Assembly: GCF_051020985.1 (NCBI RefSeq)
Contig: NC_135000.1
Coordinates: 7,089,001-7,153,000, forward strand
From: Nomia melanderi
Lineage: Eukaryota; Arthropoda; Insecta; Hymenoptera; Halictidae
Reading direction: 5' to 3'
Length of the DNA stretch: 64,000 nucleotides
Translations under genes and position numbers: made by a program
Shown here: positions 23,353 to 33,880 of the stretch, piece after piece
How the letters are laid out: each line of letters opens with the position of its first letter
How positions within the stretch are numbered: position 1 is the stretch's first letter
Notes under the pieces: generated by a model
Told to the model about the DNA's origin: nothing
The model's database searches: none
What the model saw: the letters and a program-made list of their open reading frames with translations, nothing else

Positions 23353-23580
23353 TTAATCCCTTGGTGTACTATTTACTTTCGCAGATAGTGTAACATTCGA
23401 CTATAGATAACTTGAAAGAGATGCAACGAAATATTCCACTCTACTTCAAGTGGTAATTTCAAATCGGATCAAAGCAAAATAGTTGTTTGCTTTGATCCGT
23501 GAGTAATCAACATCGATTGCTATTAAATCCGTCTGGAAATCTTCGTTACGAATCTCACTCGCCATTGCACGGCAAGTAAT
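23353..23580 (+). mobile_element. TTAA MITE, family D, with internal hairpin
   Basis: The left end TTTAATCCCTTGGTGTAC and the right part CTCACTCGCCATTGCACGGCAAG match 38660-38860. Inside, CGGATCAAAGCAAA (23465-23478) pairs perfectly with TTTGCTTTGATCCG (23486-23499). The right TTAA end has decayed. Confidence 0.65.
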
Positions 23581-24236
23581 TCACAGAAATGTTTCAGTAA
23601 CGCGCGAATATAGCCGCAAATGGAATAAACAAGCAATTTGCAATTATATTCGATGCAGTCCCCTGTATTCATTATTTTCCACGCGAACTCTGGGGCAAAG
23701 TGATTTTCTTTATTTTCGAGGGAATATTTCCCAGCTATACATACATTCTCGCCGGGGGCACTTCCTGTTGTAGGGAACCCACTGAAAATTAAAGTTGTAC
23801 GTCGCACCTGCGACTTCGCCCGTGGAAACACGGAACCGTAATATTGGATTCCCGATGGTACTGAATGAGAACCGATACCTGTTTTCCAGGGGATTCCCTT
23901 GCTCCGCGAGTCGACTGTATAGAGAACGAGTTCCCTTCCGATTTTTAAGAACGGCATCTGGTTTCGGGGTCCGCCATCTTGTCGGCGGCCGTAGTGTATT
24001 ATTCAACCGCCTCGCGGACTTGGTTATTACTCACCGTAAACTGCACGTTTTAATGGAACACGGGATAAAAATGAATTCTTTATTCTCGGCGGTACTCCTG
24101 CAACGAGACAATTACATTCCACATTTTATACGGGGTGTACCAATCAGAAGTGATCCGTCATGCTAACGTTAATAGTGTATTCTCCGTCATTTACTCTAAT
24201 CGAATATTTATGAATGAATTATTTAGTCGATAATCT
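23581..24236. other. GC-richer intergenic sequence
   Basis: Overlapping open frames of 98-144 codons on both strands at 23523-24166 show no recognisable domain. A GTAAT/CCGCCATCTTG-like patch is at 23960. No gene is called. Confidence 0.35.
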
Positions 24237-24470
24237 TAACCCTTTACACGAATTTCTTTTGCTTTTCCTCGGTAACTCTGTGTTGTTACGATATTTCACT
24301 TGAAATGCGTTTTAAAGAATATAGTTTGTAGAGAACAGTGTAAACGATTCATTTTACTAGTAATATCGAAAATAAAGTAACTATAATTTATTTAAAAAAT
24401 ATCTTATCAAAGAAACACTTGTGAATAAAACTGATTAACGATACAATATTGTCTACGAGTTTTGACTTTT
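24237..24470 (+). mobile_element. Probable decayed TTAA element
   Basis: Starts CTTAACCCTTTACACG and shares AAAAAATATCTTATCAAAGAA and TGAATAAAACT with the right half of 41593-41807. No clear right terminus. Confidence 0.4.
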
Positions 24471-25085
24471 AATTAGACATTCAATGAAAATTAATTGTCT
24501 ATCTTCCTTAACTACTTCACTACATGTTCCCTTTACTCTCAGCGTGCCACCGAGAAAATCGAACGTCCACGATTGACTATCGACGTTAATTAAACTCGCC
24601 ACAGAAACGAATTGTTCAACGACTTTTTAATTAACTGCTCCCCTCGTTCTACGCCCGGTATTCTATACGCGTCGGGCTGAGAAAAAAAAACGCCGCGGAT
24701 ATAAACGTGGCAATATTTTTCGAACGTAACCTAAAACGGAACAAAAAGAAACGATGCTCTGTAACCCCGCGTCCGGGGCGCATTCGTTTCCCAGTAATAA
24801 TAGCCCGAAGCTGGCCGGCATTTTTAAAATTAACGATGCAAATTAATCCGCCGTAACGTTCGCAATTTTTCCTACCGTATCTGTCGGACATATTATTACC
24901 GTCCGACGTGACCTAACCTCAATTACTATCTCACTTTCGGTTGCAAAGGAAATTAACGGACAGAAAGTTGGCGAGGGGCTTGGGGGGAGAGAATTGAAGG
25001 GGGGCTCCTCGAGCACGTAGTAATCGTCGTATCGTTTATTTTCATTGTTAACTACATTAATTAATTTTCTCTTATACATAGCTTC
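24471..25085. other. Intergenic unique sequence
   Basis: No supported gene. Confidence 0.3.
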
Positions 25086-25092
25086 TCTTTTT

Positions 25093-25095
<3 letters not shown>

Positions 25096-25126
<31 letters not shown>

Positions 25127-25147
25127 TTCTCTCTCTCCCTTTCGCGC

Positions 25148-25212
<65 letters not shown>
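25096..25212. repeat. (CT)n microsatellite
   Basis: Long CT/TC tracts, interrupted at 25123-25153 and then uninterrupted for about 55 bp. Serine/leucine-rich translations are artefacts. Confidence 0.95.
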
Positions 25213-25214
<2 letters not shown>

Positions 25215-25389
25215 CAGTTTCCAGTAATCATTACGTACAATGGTGTAACATTTATAATATCTTTATTTATGTATAACCTAACAACGTTTAACGCGAGACA
25301 CACAGTGTTCACAGAATATCTTCCTCCCTCTCTCTTTCTCTCGCTCCCTTTCGCACGTAGCCACATTTACACTTTCTCCACCCTTATTT

Positions 25390-25740
25390 TTATAATATAA
25401 TATATATATATATATATAATTTTTTTTCTTTTTTTATCAATTAATTAATATATCTGCTCCACACTCCGTTTCATTCATTGTTTTCTTTTTTTTGCTTCGT
25501 CTCTCCTTTTCCTCTCCTCTCCCCCTTTTTCTCTCTTTCTAAAGCGAAAGCGCGACTTCCGCGTGCTACTGTGTTACACATACATACTTACGTACATACA
25601 TACATACATATAATGTATACATATGTATATACGTATATACACATACATACGTATGATATATACATATGTATATATAATATATAAAATTCAATGTGTATGC
25701 GTGTGTGTCTGTGTGTGTATATATAGTATGTCCGTGTGAC
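25390..25740. repeat. (TA)n, (TACA)n and (TG)n microsatellites
   Basis: TA run at 25396-25419, TACATACG/TACATATG run at 25579-25680, and TGTGTG at 25700-25720. Confidence 0.9.
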
Positions 25741-25757
25741 ACGTGTTGCATCCGTTA

Positions 25758-25822
25758 TACAGGGTGTCCCACGAATTGGCGCCTCCAACGATTACACGGA
25801 GGCTCGGAATGAGACACCCGGT
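25758..25822. mobile_element. Short fold-back element with CAGGGTGTCCC ends
   Basis: TACAGGGTGTCCC at the left faces GAGACACCCGGTA at the right (11 of 13 bases complementary in inverted order), about 65 bp in total. Similar CAGGGTGTC ends occur at 27476, 28130, 29997 and 30410. Class unknown. Confidence 0.5.
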
Positions 25823-26535
25823 ATGCTTTTAAACACATATACGCACGATCTGCGATCATTTAGCGCCTGACGAGCTAAAAGTCCCGCCGACACTGATAAG
25901 CGACGACGAAAGTATCGCTCCTCGTCCCTAATCGCTGCGTGTCCAATCGACGCTTGTTCTCCAGATAATAATAAATGCTTTTAACGGCCGCGGCGAGCGG
26001 AACTTTTAAAATTCCTCCGAAATGTTAGGCGAGACTTTAAATTTCCGGTTTTTACAACGCAGACCTTGGGAAGGTTGGCTCGCGCGGAGTTATCGTCTGA
26101 CAGTTTAAATGGCTATGCGATAACCTAACCTAAAAATTCACTTAACCTATAATTTCAATGCAATTCTAGAGGACCGTCTGTCTATGTATGCGTGTACATG
26201 CGTGTTCACTGATTTTTTCCATCATTCTCGTGATTTATTCTGTTGTCGAGTAAAACGTTAAAGCGCACATTAAAAGGTTCCCTCTGAAAAAAGAACTTAA
26301 AAGAAGTCGTCCGATGACATTGGAGAATTTTGTGTACGCACAAATCTTCGATTCGGTTCTCTTCGAAAATATTTTATTCTGGAATATGTTTCCTAATTCT
26401 TCGCGAGGAACCTTCCAATGATTACTTACACGTTTCATCGCGGTTACAACTAATTAGAATTCTAAAGAAATTTCTGAAATTCTCGTTTAGAAAGTTACAA
26501 CTCAAGAGTCCACAAATGGACACGCGGCTTAAGTT
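25823..26535. other. Intergenic unique sequence
   Basis: No supported gene. Confidence 0.3.
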
Positions 26536-26715
26536 TTACTACTATCTTTCTGTTTCTCTCTCTCTTTCTCTTTCACTCTCTCTCTCTTTCTCTCTTACAT
26601 GCGGAGACGCAGCATAAGAAAGCGACCACTGGCATTTGCGACTGAAGCAAATGTGTTCGTTTGTGTTTATGTGTGTGTATCTCTGTGTGTGTGTGTGTCT
26701 GTGTGTCTATCTCTA
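26536..26715. repeat. (CT)n and (TG)n microsatellites
   Basis: CT-rich tract at 26548-26598 and GT-rich tract at 26655-26706. Confidence 0.9.
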
Positions 26716-27475
26716 ATAATCTCGAGAAGACGAACGATTTAATTGAGCACTTCCGTTTTTCGTTACTTCGTTTCGGGACGCTGAGTGTTTCTAAAGTCGC
26801 CCGGGAACTGCGAGATAGTTCGTGGCCACGTGACCGCGAGGGTAATGTACAGGGGGAACTCTGGGAATTGTTCGATGCGAGCTATTCGAAAAATATGCGA
26901 CCGGATACATCGTTCCCTCGAACATTTCCGAGTTTTCGTGTAACTCTAGCGAGGAATTTCAGGGCTGGGCTTGAAATTTGAAATGTTTCGAGATATTTCA
27001 CGTTAAAACGATTAATTAGCCAGAAGTACATTTCGCTTTAGACGAAAAACAGGAAACAAACATTGACTTTCTCTTTTAAACAAATTCTCTGTTAAGCACT
27101 GAACTTTGTCTCGCTCGAAATCGTAAAATTTCTAACGGAAGGGAATTATTAATTGTTAATATGTTTTTTTAAGTCACGAGAAAGAAGATTAAACTCGGAA
27201 AGGAATATTCGAAGTTGTTGAGGTTGGGAAGCTTGATATTTCCGTGGGAATGATTTCAGTATATGTAATCGTTTGAATTTGATAAATCAAGAACAGAAAC
27301 AGTACCTTTCTTATAATATATAGAAATTATTAATTTATCGACACGTTGACCGCCATGTTGCCCATCATCAGCTGACGCTGTAATCAATCTCTGGAATTTA
27401 TTGGGTTAAATTGCAATGCTCGTAAAGATCAATAATTAAATTATGTAATATAAGTTGTTCTTTCGATGACTTTAC
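26716..27475. other. Intergenic unique sequence
   Basis: A motif CACGTTGACCGCCATG at 27342 resembles the family E terminus seen at 37.1-37.7 kb. Otherwise nothing recognised. Confidence 0.35.
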
Positions 27476-28143
27476 ACAGGGTGTCTCGTGCAGTTTAATA
27501 CTGCCAACCGGCGGGTGATTGTCAACGCAAGTTGAACAATCTAGAATAAAAGTTCCTCGCTGACAATCCTTTCGAAAAAATCAACATTAACTAAATATCG
27601 ACGATATCAACGTGGTGTTGTCACGCAAGGGAAAACAACTAAAATATGTACAACAAAATTTCCTCGTATAAAACCCGTTCACGGGGAAATCCAATTTGAA
27701 AAATTTGCCGAGCACAGCTACATTTTTCTAGCTGCCCGCAGAATAAAAATTCAGCTTGGATTTTCTTTGAAACTAGGTCACAAATAAAATCTTATTTTAC
27801 ACTTTCCTCTTACTCCCGTATGTAGAATAACCTCGCGTTTAAAGCTGATAGGTAAAACATGTAAAATGTATGTTATTAAAGCAATAAAAAACATATATAT
27901 TATTTGTTTTTAATTAATTAGTACAAGGAAAGTTTCCCAAGGACTAAGTTTTATTTACTTTTATTTAATTAATACGAAAAAGGCTTTTATAACTAAACTT
28001 TACTCGTTTCTATTTAATATACAACATTTAATATTCAATATTTAATATATAATAAACAAACAACGAATAGAAATATTTCATTTTATACTCCTAACTCACC
28101 CCTATTTATAAAACGACCGCCGGTTACCATAGAGACACCCTGT
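27476..28143. mobile_element. Candidate element bounded by inverted CAGGGTGTCTC
   Basis: CAGGGTGTCTC at 27478 and its exact complement GAGACACCCTG at 28131-28141. Both ends are followed internally by AACCGGCGG, so the similarity extends beyond the 11-bp tip. The interior is AT-rich with no transposase frame. It could be one element or two separate fragments in opposite orientation. Confidence 0.45.
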
Positions 28144-28607
28144 ATACTCCATTGTATTCTTCGTACAATATGAAAATCATCAGCCAATGCGCCAACAAGC
28201 AGCAAGCGATAATTATTCAATTCGAGATTGTTCCGTCCGCGAGAAAAACACCGTCTGCCCCGGTACTCTAGCCGAGGATCACTTCGCGACAAGAAAACTC
28301 GAGGAACTTCCGGTTTGTTCCGCGGCGAGCGGCGATTGTTCGCGTGAAATAAAGCGGCCGGCTTGGTCGTGTTTGTTGCCCGAGAAATCCGAGTGTGTTG
28401 GCCCACTTGGGCCGAGTTCGCCTCGTAGGAGTGATCAAAGCTCTGGCTTTGAAGCACGCTCGGTGGCGACCCAAGTGTGCGCGCGCGCGTGCACGCGCCA
28501 ACTGGCATTCAGAATCTTTCACTGTTCCCTCATCTTCGCGAAAAAGCGCATTTTGCCTCGCGCGCTCGCTTTGTTCGCTATTTTTCCTCAGTCTAAATGA
28601 ATCTTTA
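28144..28607. other. GC-richer intergenic sequence
   Basis: Open frames of 84-141 codons on both strands, with no domain. A (CG)n-like alternating patch GCGCGCGCGTGCACGCGC at 28479-28497 could adopt Z-DNA. Confidence 0.4.
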
Positions 28608-29092
28608 CCTCTTCAAGGGCGAATTCCTTTTTTTTATCACAGAGAGACGATCTTTTTAGGTTATGTTACTCAATCTCTTCAAAGGAACATGGTTTTTAAT
28701 ATAAAGAAATGATTTTTGGTAGGTTATGCTACTCAATCTTTCCAAGGGAAAATTGTTTTTGGTATAAAGAGATGATTTTTGGTAGGTTATGTTACTTAAT
28801 CTTTCCAAGGGTGATTTTTTTCTTTTAATATAGAGAGACGATTTTTATTAGGTTATGTTACTCAATGTTTTCGAAGCAAAATTGTTTTTGATATAGAGAG
28901 ATGATTTTTGGTAAGTTATGTTACTCAATGTTTTCAAAGCAAAATTGTTTTTGATACAGAGAGACGATTTTTATTAGGTTATGCTATTCAATCTTTTCAA
29001 AGGAAAATTGTTTTTGATACAGAGAAACGATTTTTGTTAGGTTACGTTACTCAATCATTCCAAGGGCGAACTGTTTCCATCGCGAAGGGATG
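28608..29092. repeat. Minisatellite, 63-bp unit, seven copies
   Basis: AGGTTATGTTACTCAAT begins at 28658, 28721, 28783, 28850, 28913, 28976 and 29039. Because 63 is a multiple of three, the last copies read as a 21-residue repeat (FDTEKRFLLGYVTQSFQ) on the plus strand. Earlier copies shift frame, so this is not a gene. Confidence 0.92.
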
Positions 29093-29996
29093 ATTTTAGC
29101 TTTCCTCGAGTCGTACAAGAACTAAAAACCTCGCAACAACGGTTGCCCCGTATTCCACGCGTCAACAAACCAAAGACCGAAAGAACCCCACGAAACCAAG
29201 AAAACAACATTTTCAAACTTTCCCATACAAAGGAACTCTTATCACATTATCTTCCACGTACCCACAGCAATCTTCTACTTCCCAAAACATTTTCTCGCGC
29301 ACGAATCTCGAAAAAACCGCCGGAAAGAATAAAGAAACCGAAAACAAAGCGACTTTAACGGGCCGCGAACTGCTCGAATTCTTAATTATTCGAGCGGCGG
29401 AATAAATTTCACGCGCTCGATGTATCGGTACATCGGGGCTGAACGGGGAATAACCGCGGGTAGCTGCGTGAAACGAAACGGAACGGAACGGGACGCGTTC
29501 ACGCACGATCGAGTTATTTAATTAGCGAAATGACCGCGCGTTCGAACCACCATCCACCGTCGTTGTTTATTTCCTTTTTTTTCCCTCCATTTTTTCCCTC
29601 CTTTTTGCTCTCATCTGTGTCCATCCCCCTTCCCACCCATCCGCGCCGTTTACAATCGATCGATTGTTCTTTCACGCCGATATCGTTAATTAATCGCGTC
29701 CAATTAATTCTCAATCGCGCGATCTCGTTTTTTAAGCTCGTTGGTTTCGTTATTGAACTTAACTGTCTCTCTCTCTGTCTATCTTTTCCTCTCTCTTTCT
29801 ATTTTTATCCCTTGTACGCATCGTTCTACAGATTGTTTTCTCCTTTCTCATCCCTTTTGTTCTCAGCTCTCGCTGGTTTGCAACCCCGCGCGATCGCGGA
29901 GCTCGTTTAAGCGTAACTCGTTTCGAAGAGTCTCGAAAGTCGTTCCCTCTCTTTCGATTTTATCTGTTTAGGCCTGTCGAGTTGTCAAGCGATTCT
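29093..29996. other. Intergenic sequence, CT-rich in part
   Basis: Pyrimidine-rich at 29570-29640 and 29763-29870. No supported gene. Confidence 0.35.
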
Positions 29997-30420
29997 ACAG
30001 GGTGGTCTCCGAAGACGGACGACGCGCTTTGGAATCTGACGTCTTTATTTAAATTCATTCTGTATTCAATGTAAAGTAGATTGTTCGTTCCTCCAAATGT
30101 CTTTGCGGACGATTCGAGGAGCATTCGAATTCTACTCGTACACGATGCAGATATAATATTTCATAAATGTGAAATGAATTTTCATTGAAAATTTTCATTC
30201 CAACATATTATCGTTTTATTTATAAATATTGGGTTGAACAAGTATTTTCTATGCGCGAAATACAGCCAGAACATTAGTGAGCTTCATTTTACAAAGTGCA
30301 AAACTTTAAAGAAAATATTAAATGAATAACTCACCGAGTATATGAAATACATCACTCACAACGTTTGAGAACTAATGCACTCAGATTCCAAAGTATCGTC
30401 CTTTCCCTTTGGACACCGGG
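29997..30420. mobile_element. Possible third CAGGGTGTC-type element
   Basis: CTACAGGGTGGTCTCCGAAG at the left, GGACACCGGGTATAG at the right, in inverted orientation with imperfect match, about 420 bp apart. Weak. Confidence 0.3.
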
Positions 30421-30949
30421 TATAGCGAAAAATATACCTATATATATATGTTCATATGTATAATATAGTTTCTTTGTTAATTAGTCTGCTATGGGGTTCA
30501 CGGCTCGTTAGAGGCTAAGAGAGCCGTACGCTTAGTCGCCATGCTGAAATGAAACCCGCGATCGAACGTCATTGAGTCGTTCGATGATCAAGCGGGACGA
30601 AGCGTTCCGAACAAAAAAAAAAGAAAAAAAAAAGCGCGGCAAAACGTGTTACTGGTAGCTTTAAACGAAACAGTGGAAAAACACAGGCGAGCCGTTCGTT
30701 TCGGCGCGAAATCGAACGTTTCACGGCGCGATTTCTCGTGGAAACTGGGCGCCGTTTGTTTTTCCAGGGGAATCGGGCGTCGAACGCGTCGACCGCGACC
30801 AATTACACCGTATAAATCGCGCGTGAAGTAACCGAATAGTTTTCAGACTAATGTTCACCGGGCAATAATTCATGGGATTCCATAAAATAGCGTGTTCGTC
30901 TCGATTTAGGCGTTACCGATCTCAAAATTACATCTGCATCTTCAGGCCT
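30421..30949. other. Intergenic unique sequence
   Basis: Contains A-rich run AAAAAAAAAAGAAAAAAAAA at 30614. No supported gene. Confidence 0.35.
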
Positions 30950-31345
30950 GTGTTGTTTATAAATTGATCCTCCAATTAGTCTTTGTTCAGCGGTAATTAG
31001 AGTCTGCGTCAGGTTCTAATTAGACAAGAAGAAAACACGAATTGGACTATTATAAATTGTCAATGTTCCGCAGACGAGGTGATAATTAGTCTAAAGTTAG
31101 GCTGATTCGTTGGAAATTAGGTCTTAATCGGATAGGTTCTAATTAATCCTGGATCAGGATCGACTTAGGTTCTAATAATTGTCGCAAGCTTAGGCCTGCT
31201 TTAGGCCTTGCCGAGGCGGCAATTAATTTCGAGTTAAACCTAGCCAGCTGCTAATTAATTGTGAAACAATACCTACGGAATCTGCATGATAATTAGCCAC
31301 CGGTTAATCTTCGTCGAAATTAGTGCCAACTTGTGCTTTCTATAT
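30950..31345. repeat. Cluster of TAATTA cores in a degenerate tandem array
   Basis: About ten AATTAG/TAATTA cores spaced about 30-50 bp (CCAATTAGTC, GGTAATTAGAG, TCTAATTAGAC, GATAATTAGTC, TCTAATTAATC, GCTAATTAATT, GATAATTAGCC), with shared context such as AGGTTCTAATTA and TTAGGCCTG. It may be an old minisatellite or a homeodomain-site cluster. Confidence 0.5.
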
Positions 31346-32600
31346 ACATAGTATGCAGTGAACTCAAACGTGAAGAGAACGAATCCTCTGGATATAAGAA
31401 GCTGGACTTCCTTCGAATACACTAATTAAGGAAGTGGCTTAAGATGAGCGTTGCAACAGGCTCCGGATTAATTAATTCGAATTCGAGAACGCACTGTTCT
31501 TCCGTGGGTAGGACCGATATGAGTTCGAGCGTGTTTCACGTCGAGGCACTAATCCTAACATTAAGTTCTCACGACAATACGCATGGGTATGTAATTAGCT
31601 AATGATATGTGAGGATGTGCTTAATTGTTAAATGTGTCCTGGGGTGCGTTGCACGCTGGGAAAGCGCATACGGCCCGGAATAAACTCTATTCACGAAGGT
31701 GCCGTCGATTCTCCCGCGAAAACGCCACGGTTCGCCCCTGTCCAGGGTCAAGCCTCGCCTGGGGATCGATTATCATTGACCTAAACTCCTGGTAAAGCGA
31801 AACTAGCCTTCCGTGTATCTTAGAGTCGAGTGGCTTTCGCGACGTCGCATACTTTCACGGATACCTGAACCCGAGGAAATATTTTTCTGTCTACTTTCGG
31901 CTTCCTTTCGGCTGAGGATCGTGTATCGTTGACTTATATTATTGAAAACTGTTTATAGGCCTTCGTAAGTGACATCGAAAGTATGAACGAATTAATGTTA
32001 CGTCGTTTCTTCCTTTTTATCGAGATTCTGTAAGTTGGATTGGATTCTCCGAGTTGGATTTCAGACATGTTGGTGTTGCGAGTCGGTTATCGTTGACTTG
32101 GATTACTTAGAAATGAAAGTTACTGGGTTAGGTATTTGAAATTTTAATATGCATCTTCGATGTTAACGTGAAATACAAGTTGGATATCATTGATTCAAGC
32201 TTTTGTATTATTTAGATTGTGAATCTATTTCTGTAAGATATACCATTGATCTATACTACTTTCAAAGTAAAATTTCTTTACTCAGTTTCAAGTTAAATAT
32301 TCTACATGTGTATTCATGATTCAGATTTACGTTGTTAATCAAATATTTTCAATTCGAACCATTATTCAACCAAAGTACACAAGATATATAAACCAAGCCT
32401 GAATTATTATTGACTTAAACTACTAAAAAGTCCAACTCCAAGCTATACAGAGGCAAAATTCAGCTTCCACTAAATTAGTAATTCGCAGAGCGCATACCGT
32501 GGCGTGGAACAGTCGAGAAACTCGACGACGGACGATAGTCTAGAGCCAAAAAACGCAGCCTATCACACTCACGTAGAAAATATGTTCGCTTTTATCTCGC
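31346..32600. other. Intergenic unique sequence
   Basis: Weakly repetitive TCGTTGACTTGGATTA / ATTGACTTAAACTACT phrases at 31900-32420 suggest a decayed repeat. No gene. Confidence 0.35.
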
Positions 32601-32619
32601 TTTAATCAAAATACCAAAT

Positions 32620-32865
32620 CCTCTTTTTCTCTCCTCCCTTCTCCCTTTCGCATACTTTTCTCTTCAATATGTGTGCACACGATGATCGATCACTCTCTAC
32701 GTAAAACATTTCTCTCTCTCTTTCTCTCTCTTTCGATCACTCTATCACACATTCGTTCATTTTCTCTTTTTCTCTCTCTCTCTCCGTCTATATATATATA
32801 TATATCGACAGAATTCGAACTCTCAGGCTATATATATATATATATGATATATTTATATAGGTGAT
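32620..32865. repeat. (CT)n and (TA)n microsatellites
   Basis: CT tracts at 32700-32785. TA runs at 32792-32805 and 32830-32862. Confidence 0.9.
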
Positions 32866-32969
32866 ATGTACGAAATGGAAGATTCATGTTTCGCCGTTTC
32901 CGTTCCTCGCGAGACAAGCCAGGACGAGAAAGCTGTTTTCGGTTCCCTTCGTTAAGCTCGTTCGAATCT

Positions 32970-33880
32970 CTTTCCCCTTTCCCCAACTTTTTTTACCTTT
33001 CTTTTCATTTCTTTCTTTTTCTTCATCTGCTTTTTCCTCACTTTTTACTGTGCTTTTATATTTCTCTCACATTTTCTACTTTCTTTCACCTTTCTTTCCG
33101 TGTTCCACTCGCTTTTACTTTTCCCTCGTTTTCTATTTCCTTTTATCCCTCCCATTTCCCATTTTCGTTCATTTTTCTTTCATCTTCTATTTCCCTTAAC
33201 TTTTCTCTCATTTCCTATTTACTTTCACCTTTCTCTCGTTTCCCATTTCCCTCCACCTTTCCCTCATTTTCTATTTCCCTTAACTTTTCTCTCACTTCCT
33301 ATTTACTTTCACCTTTCCCACATTTCCAATTTTCTTCCACTTTTCCCTAATTTCCCATTTTCATCCACCTTTCCCTCATTTTATATTTCCCTTAACTTTT
33401 CTCTCATTTCCCACTTTCTCCCAAATTTCTCTCATTACCTGTTTTCTTTCACCTTCCCTCATTTCCCATTTTCTTCCACCTTTCCCTCATTTTATATTTC
33501 CCTTAACTTTTCTCTCATTTCCCACTTTCTCCCAAATTTCTCTCATTACCTGTTTTCTTTCACCTTCCCTCATTTCCCATTTTCTTCCACCATTCCCTCA
33601 TTTTATATTTCCTTTAACTTTTCTCTACCTTTCCAACTTTCTCCCCCTCCACTCCATTCCTACATTTTTCACCCTTCCCTCTATCTATTTTCACCTATAC
33701 CTCCCCTTTTATTCCCTTTTACCTATACCTCCTTTTTATCGCTTTCCCTTTTCCTCCCTTTTTACCCCTTTCATCTTCCGTCCTACATCTACATTTTTTC
33801 CCTTCCTCTCCCTTTCTATTTCCTCTACCTCTCTCTCTTTCCCTTCACCTTTCCCTTACTTTCCACGTTTCCCATCGACT
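32970..33880. repeat. 900-bp polypyrimidine minisatellite
   Basis: The plus strand is overwhelmingly C/T with tandem phrases CTCATTTTATATTTCCCTTA, ACTTTTCTCTCATTTCCCAC and CTTTCACCTTCCCTCATTTC. One sub-block repeats at 33375, 33486 and 33597 (111 bp). Long Phe/Ser/Pro/Leu-rich open frames (including 33100-34086) are by-products of absent purines. Confidence 0.9.

Noticed and set aside
25096..25212. CRISPR-like or regulatory meaning for the CT repeats
   Set aside because: Plain dinucleotide microsatellites; no spacer structure.
28083..28600. Overlapping 137- and 141-codon frames on opposite strands
   Set aside because: Mutual shadows in GC-rich DNA, one overlapping a repeat end; no motif.
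28908..29093. Plus-strand 21-aa repeat protein
   Set aside because: A by-product of the 63-bp minisatellite; earlier copies are out of frame.
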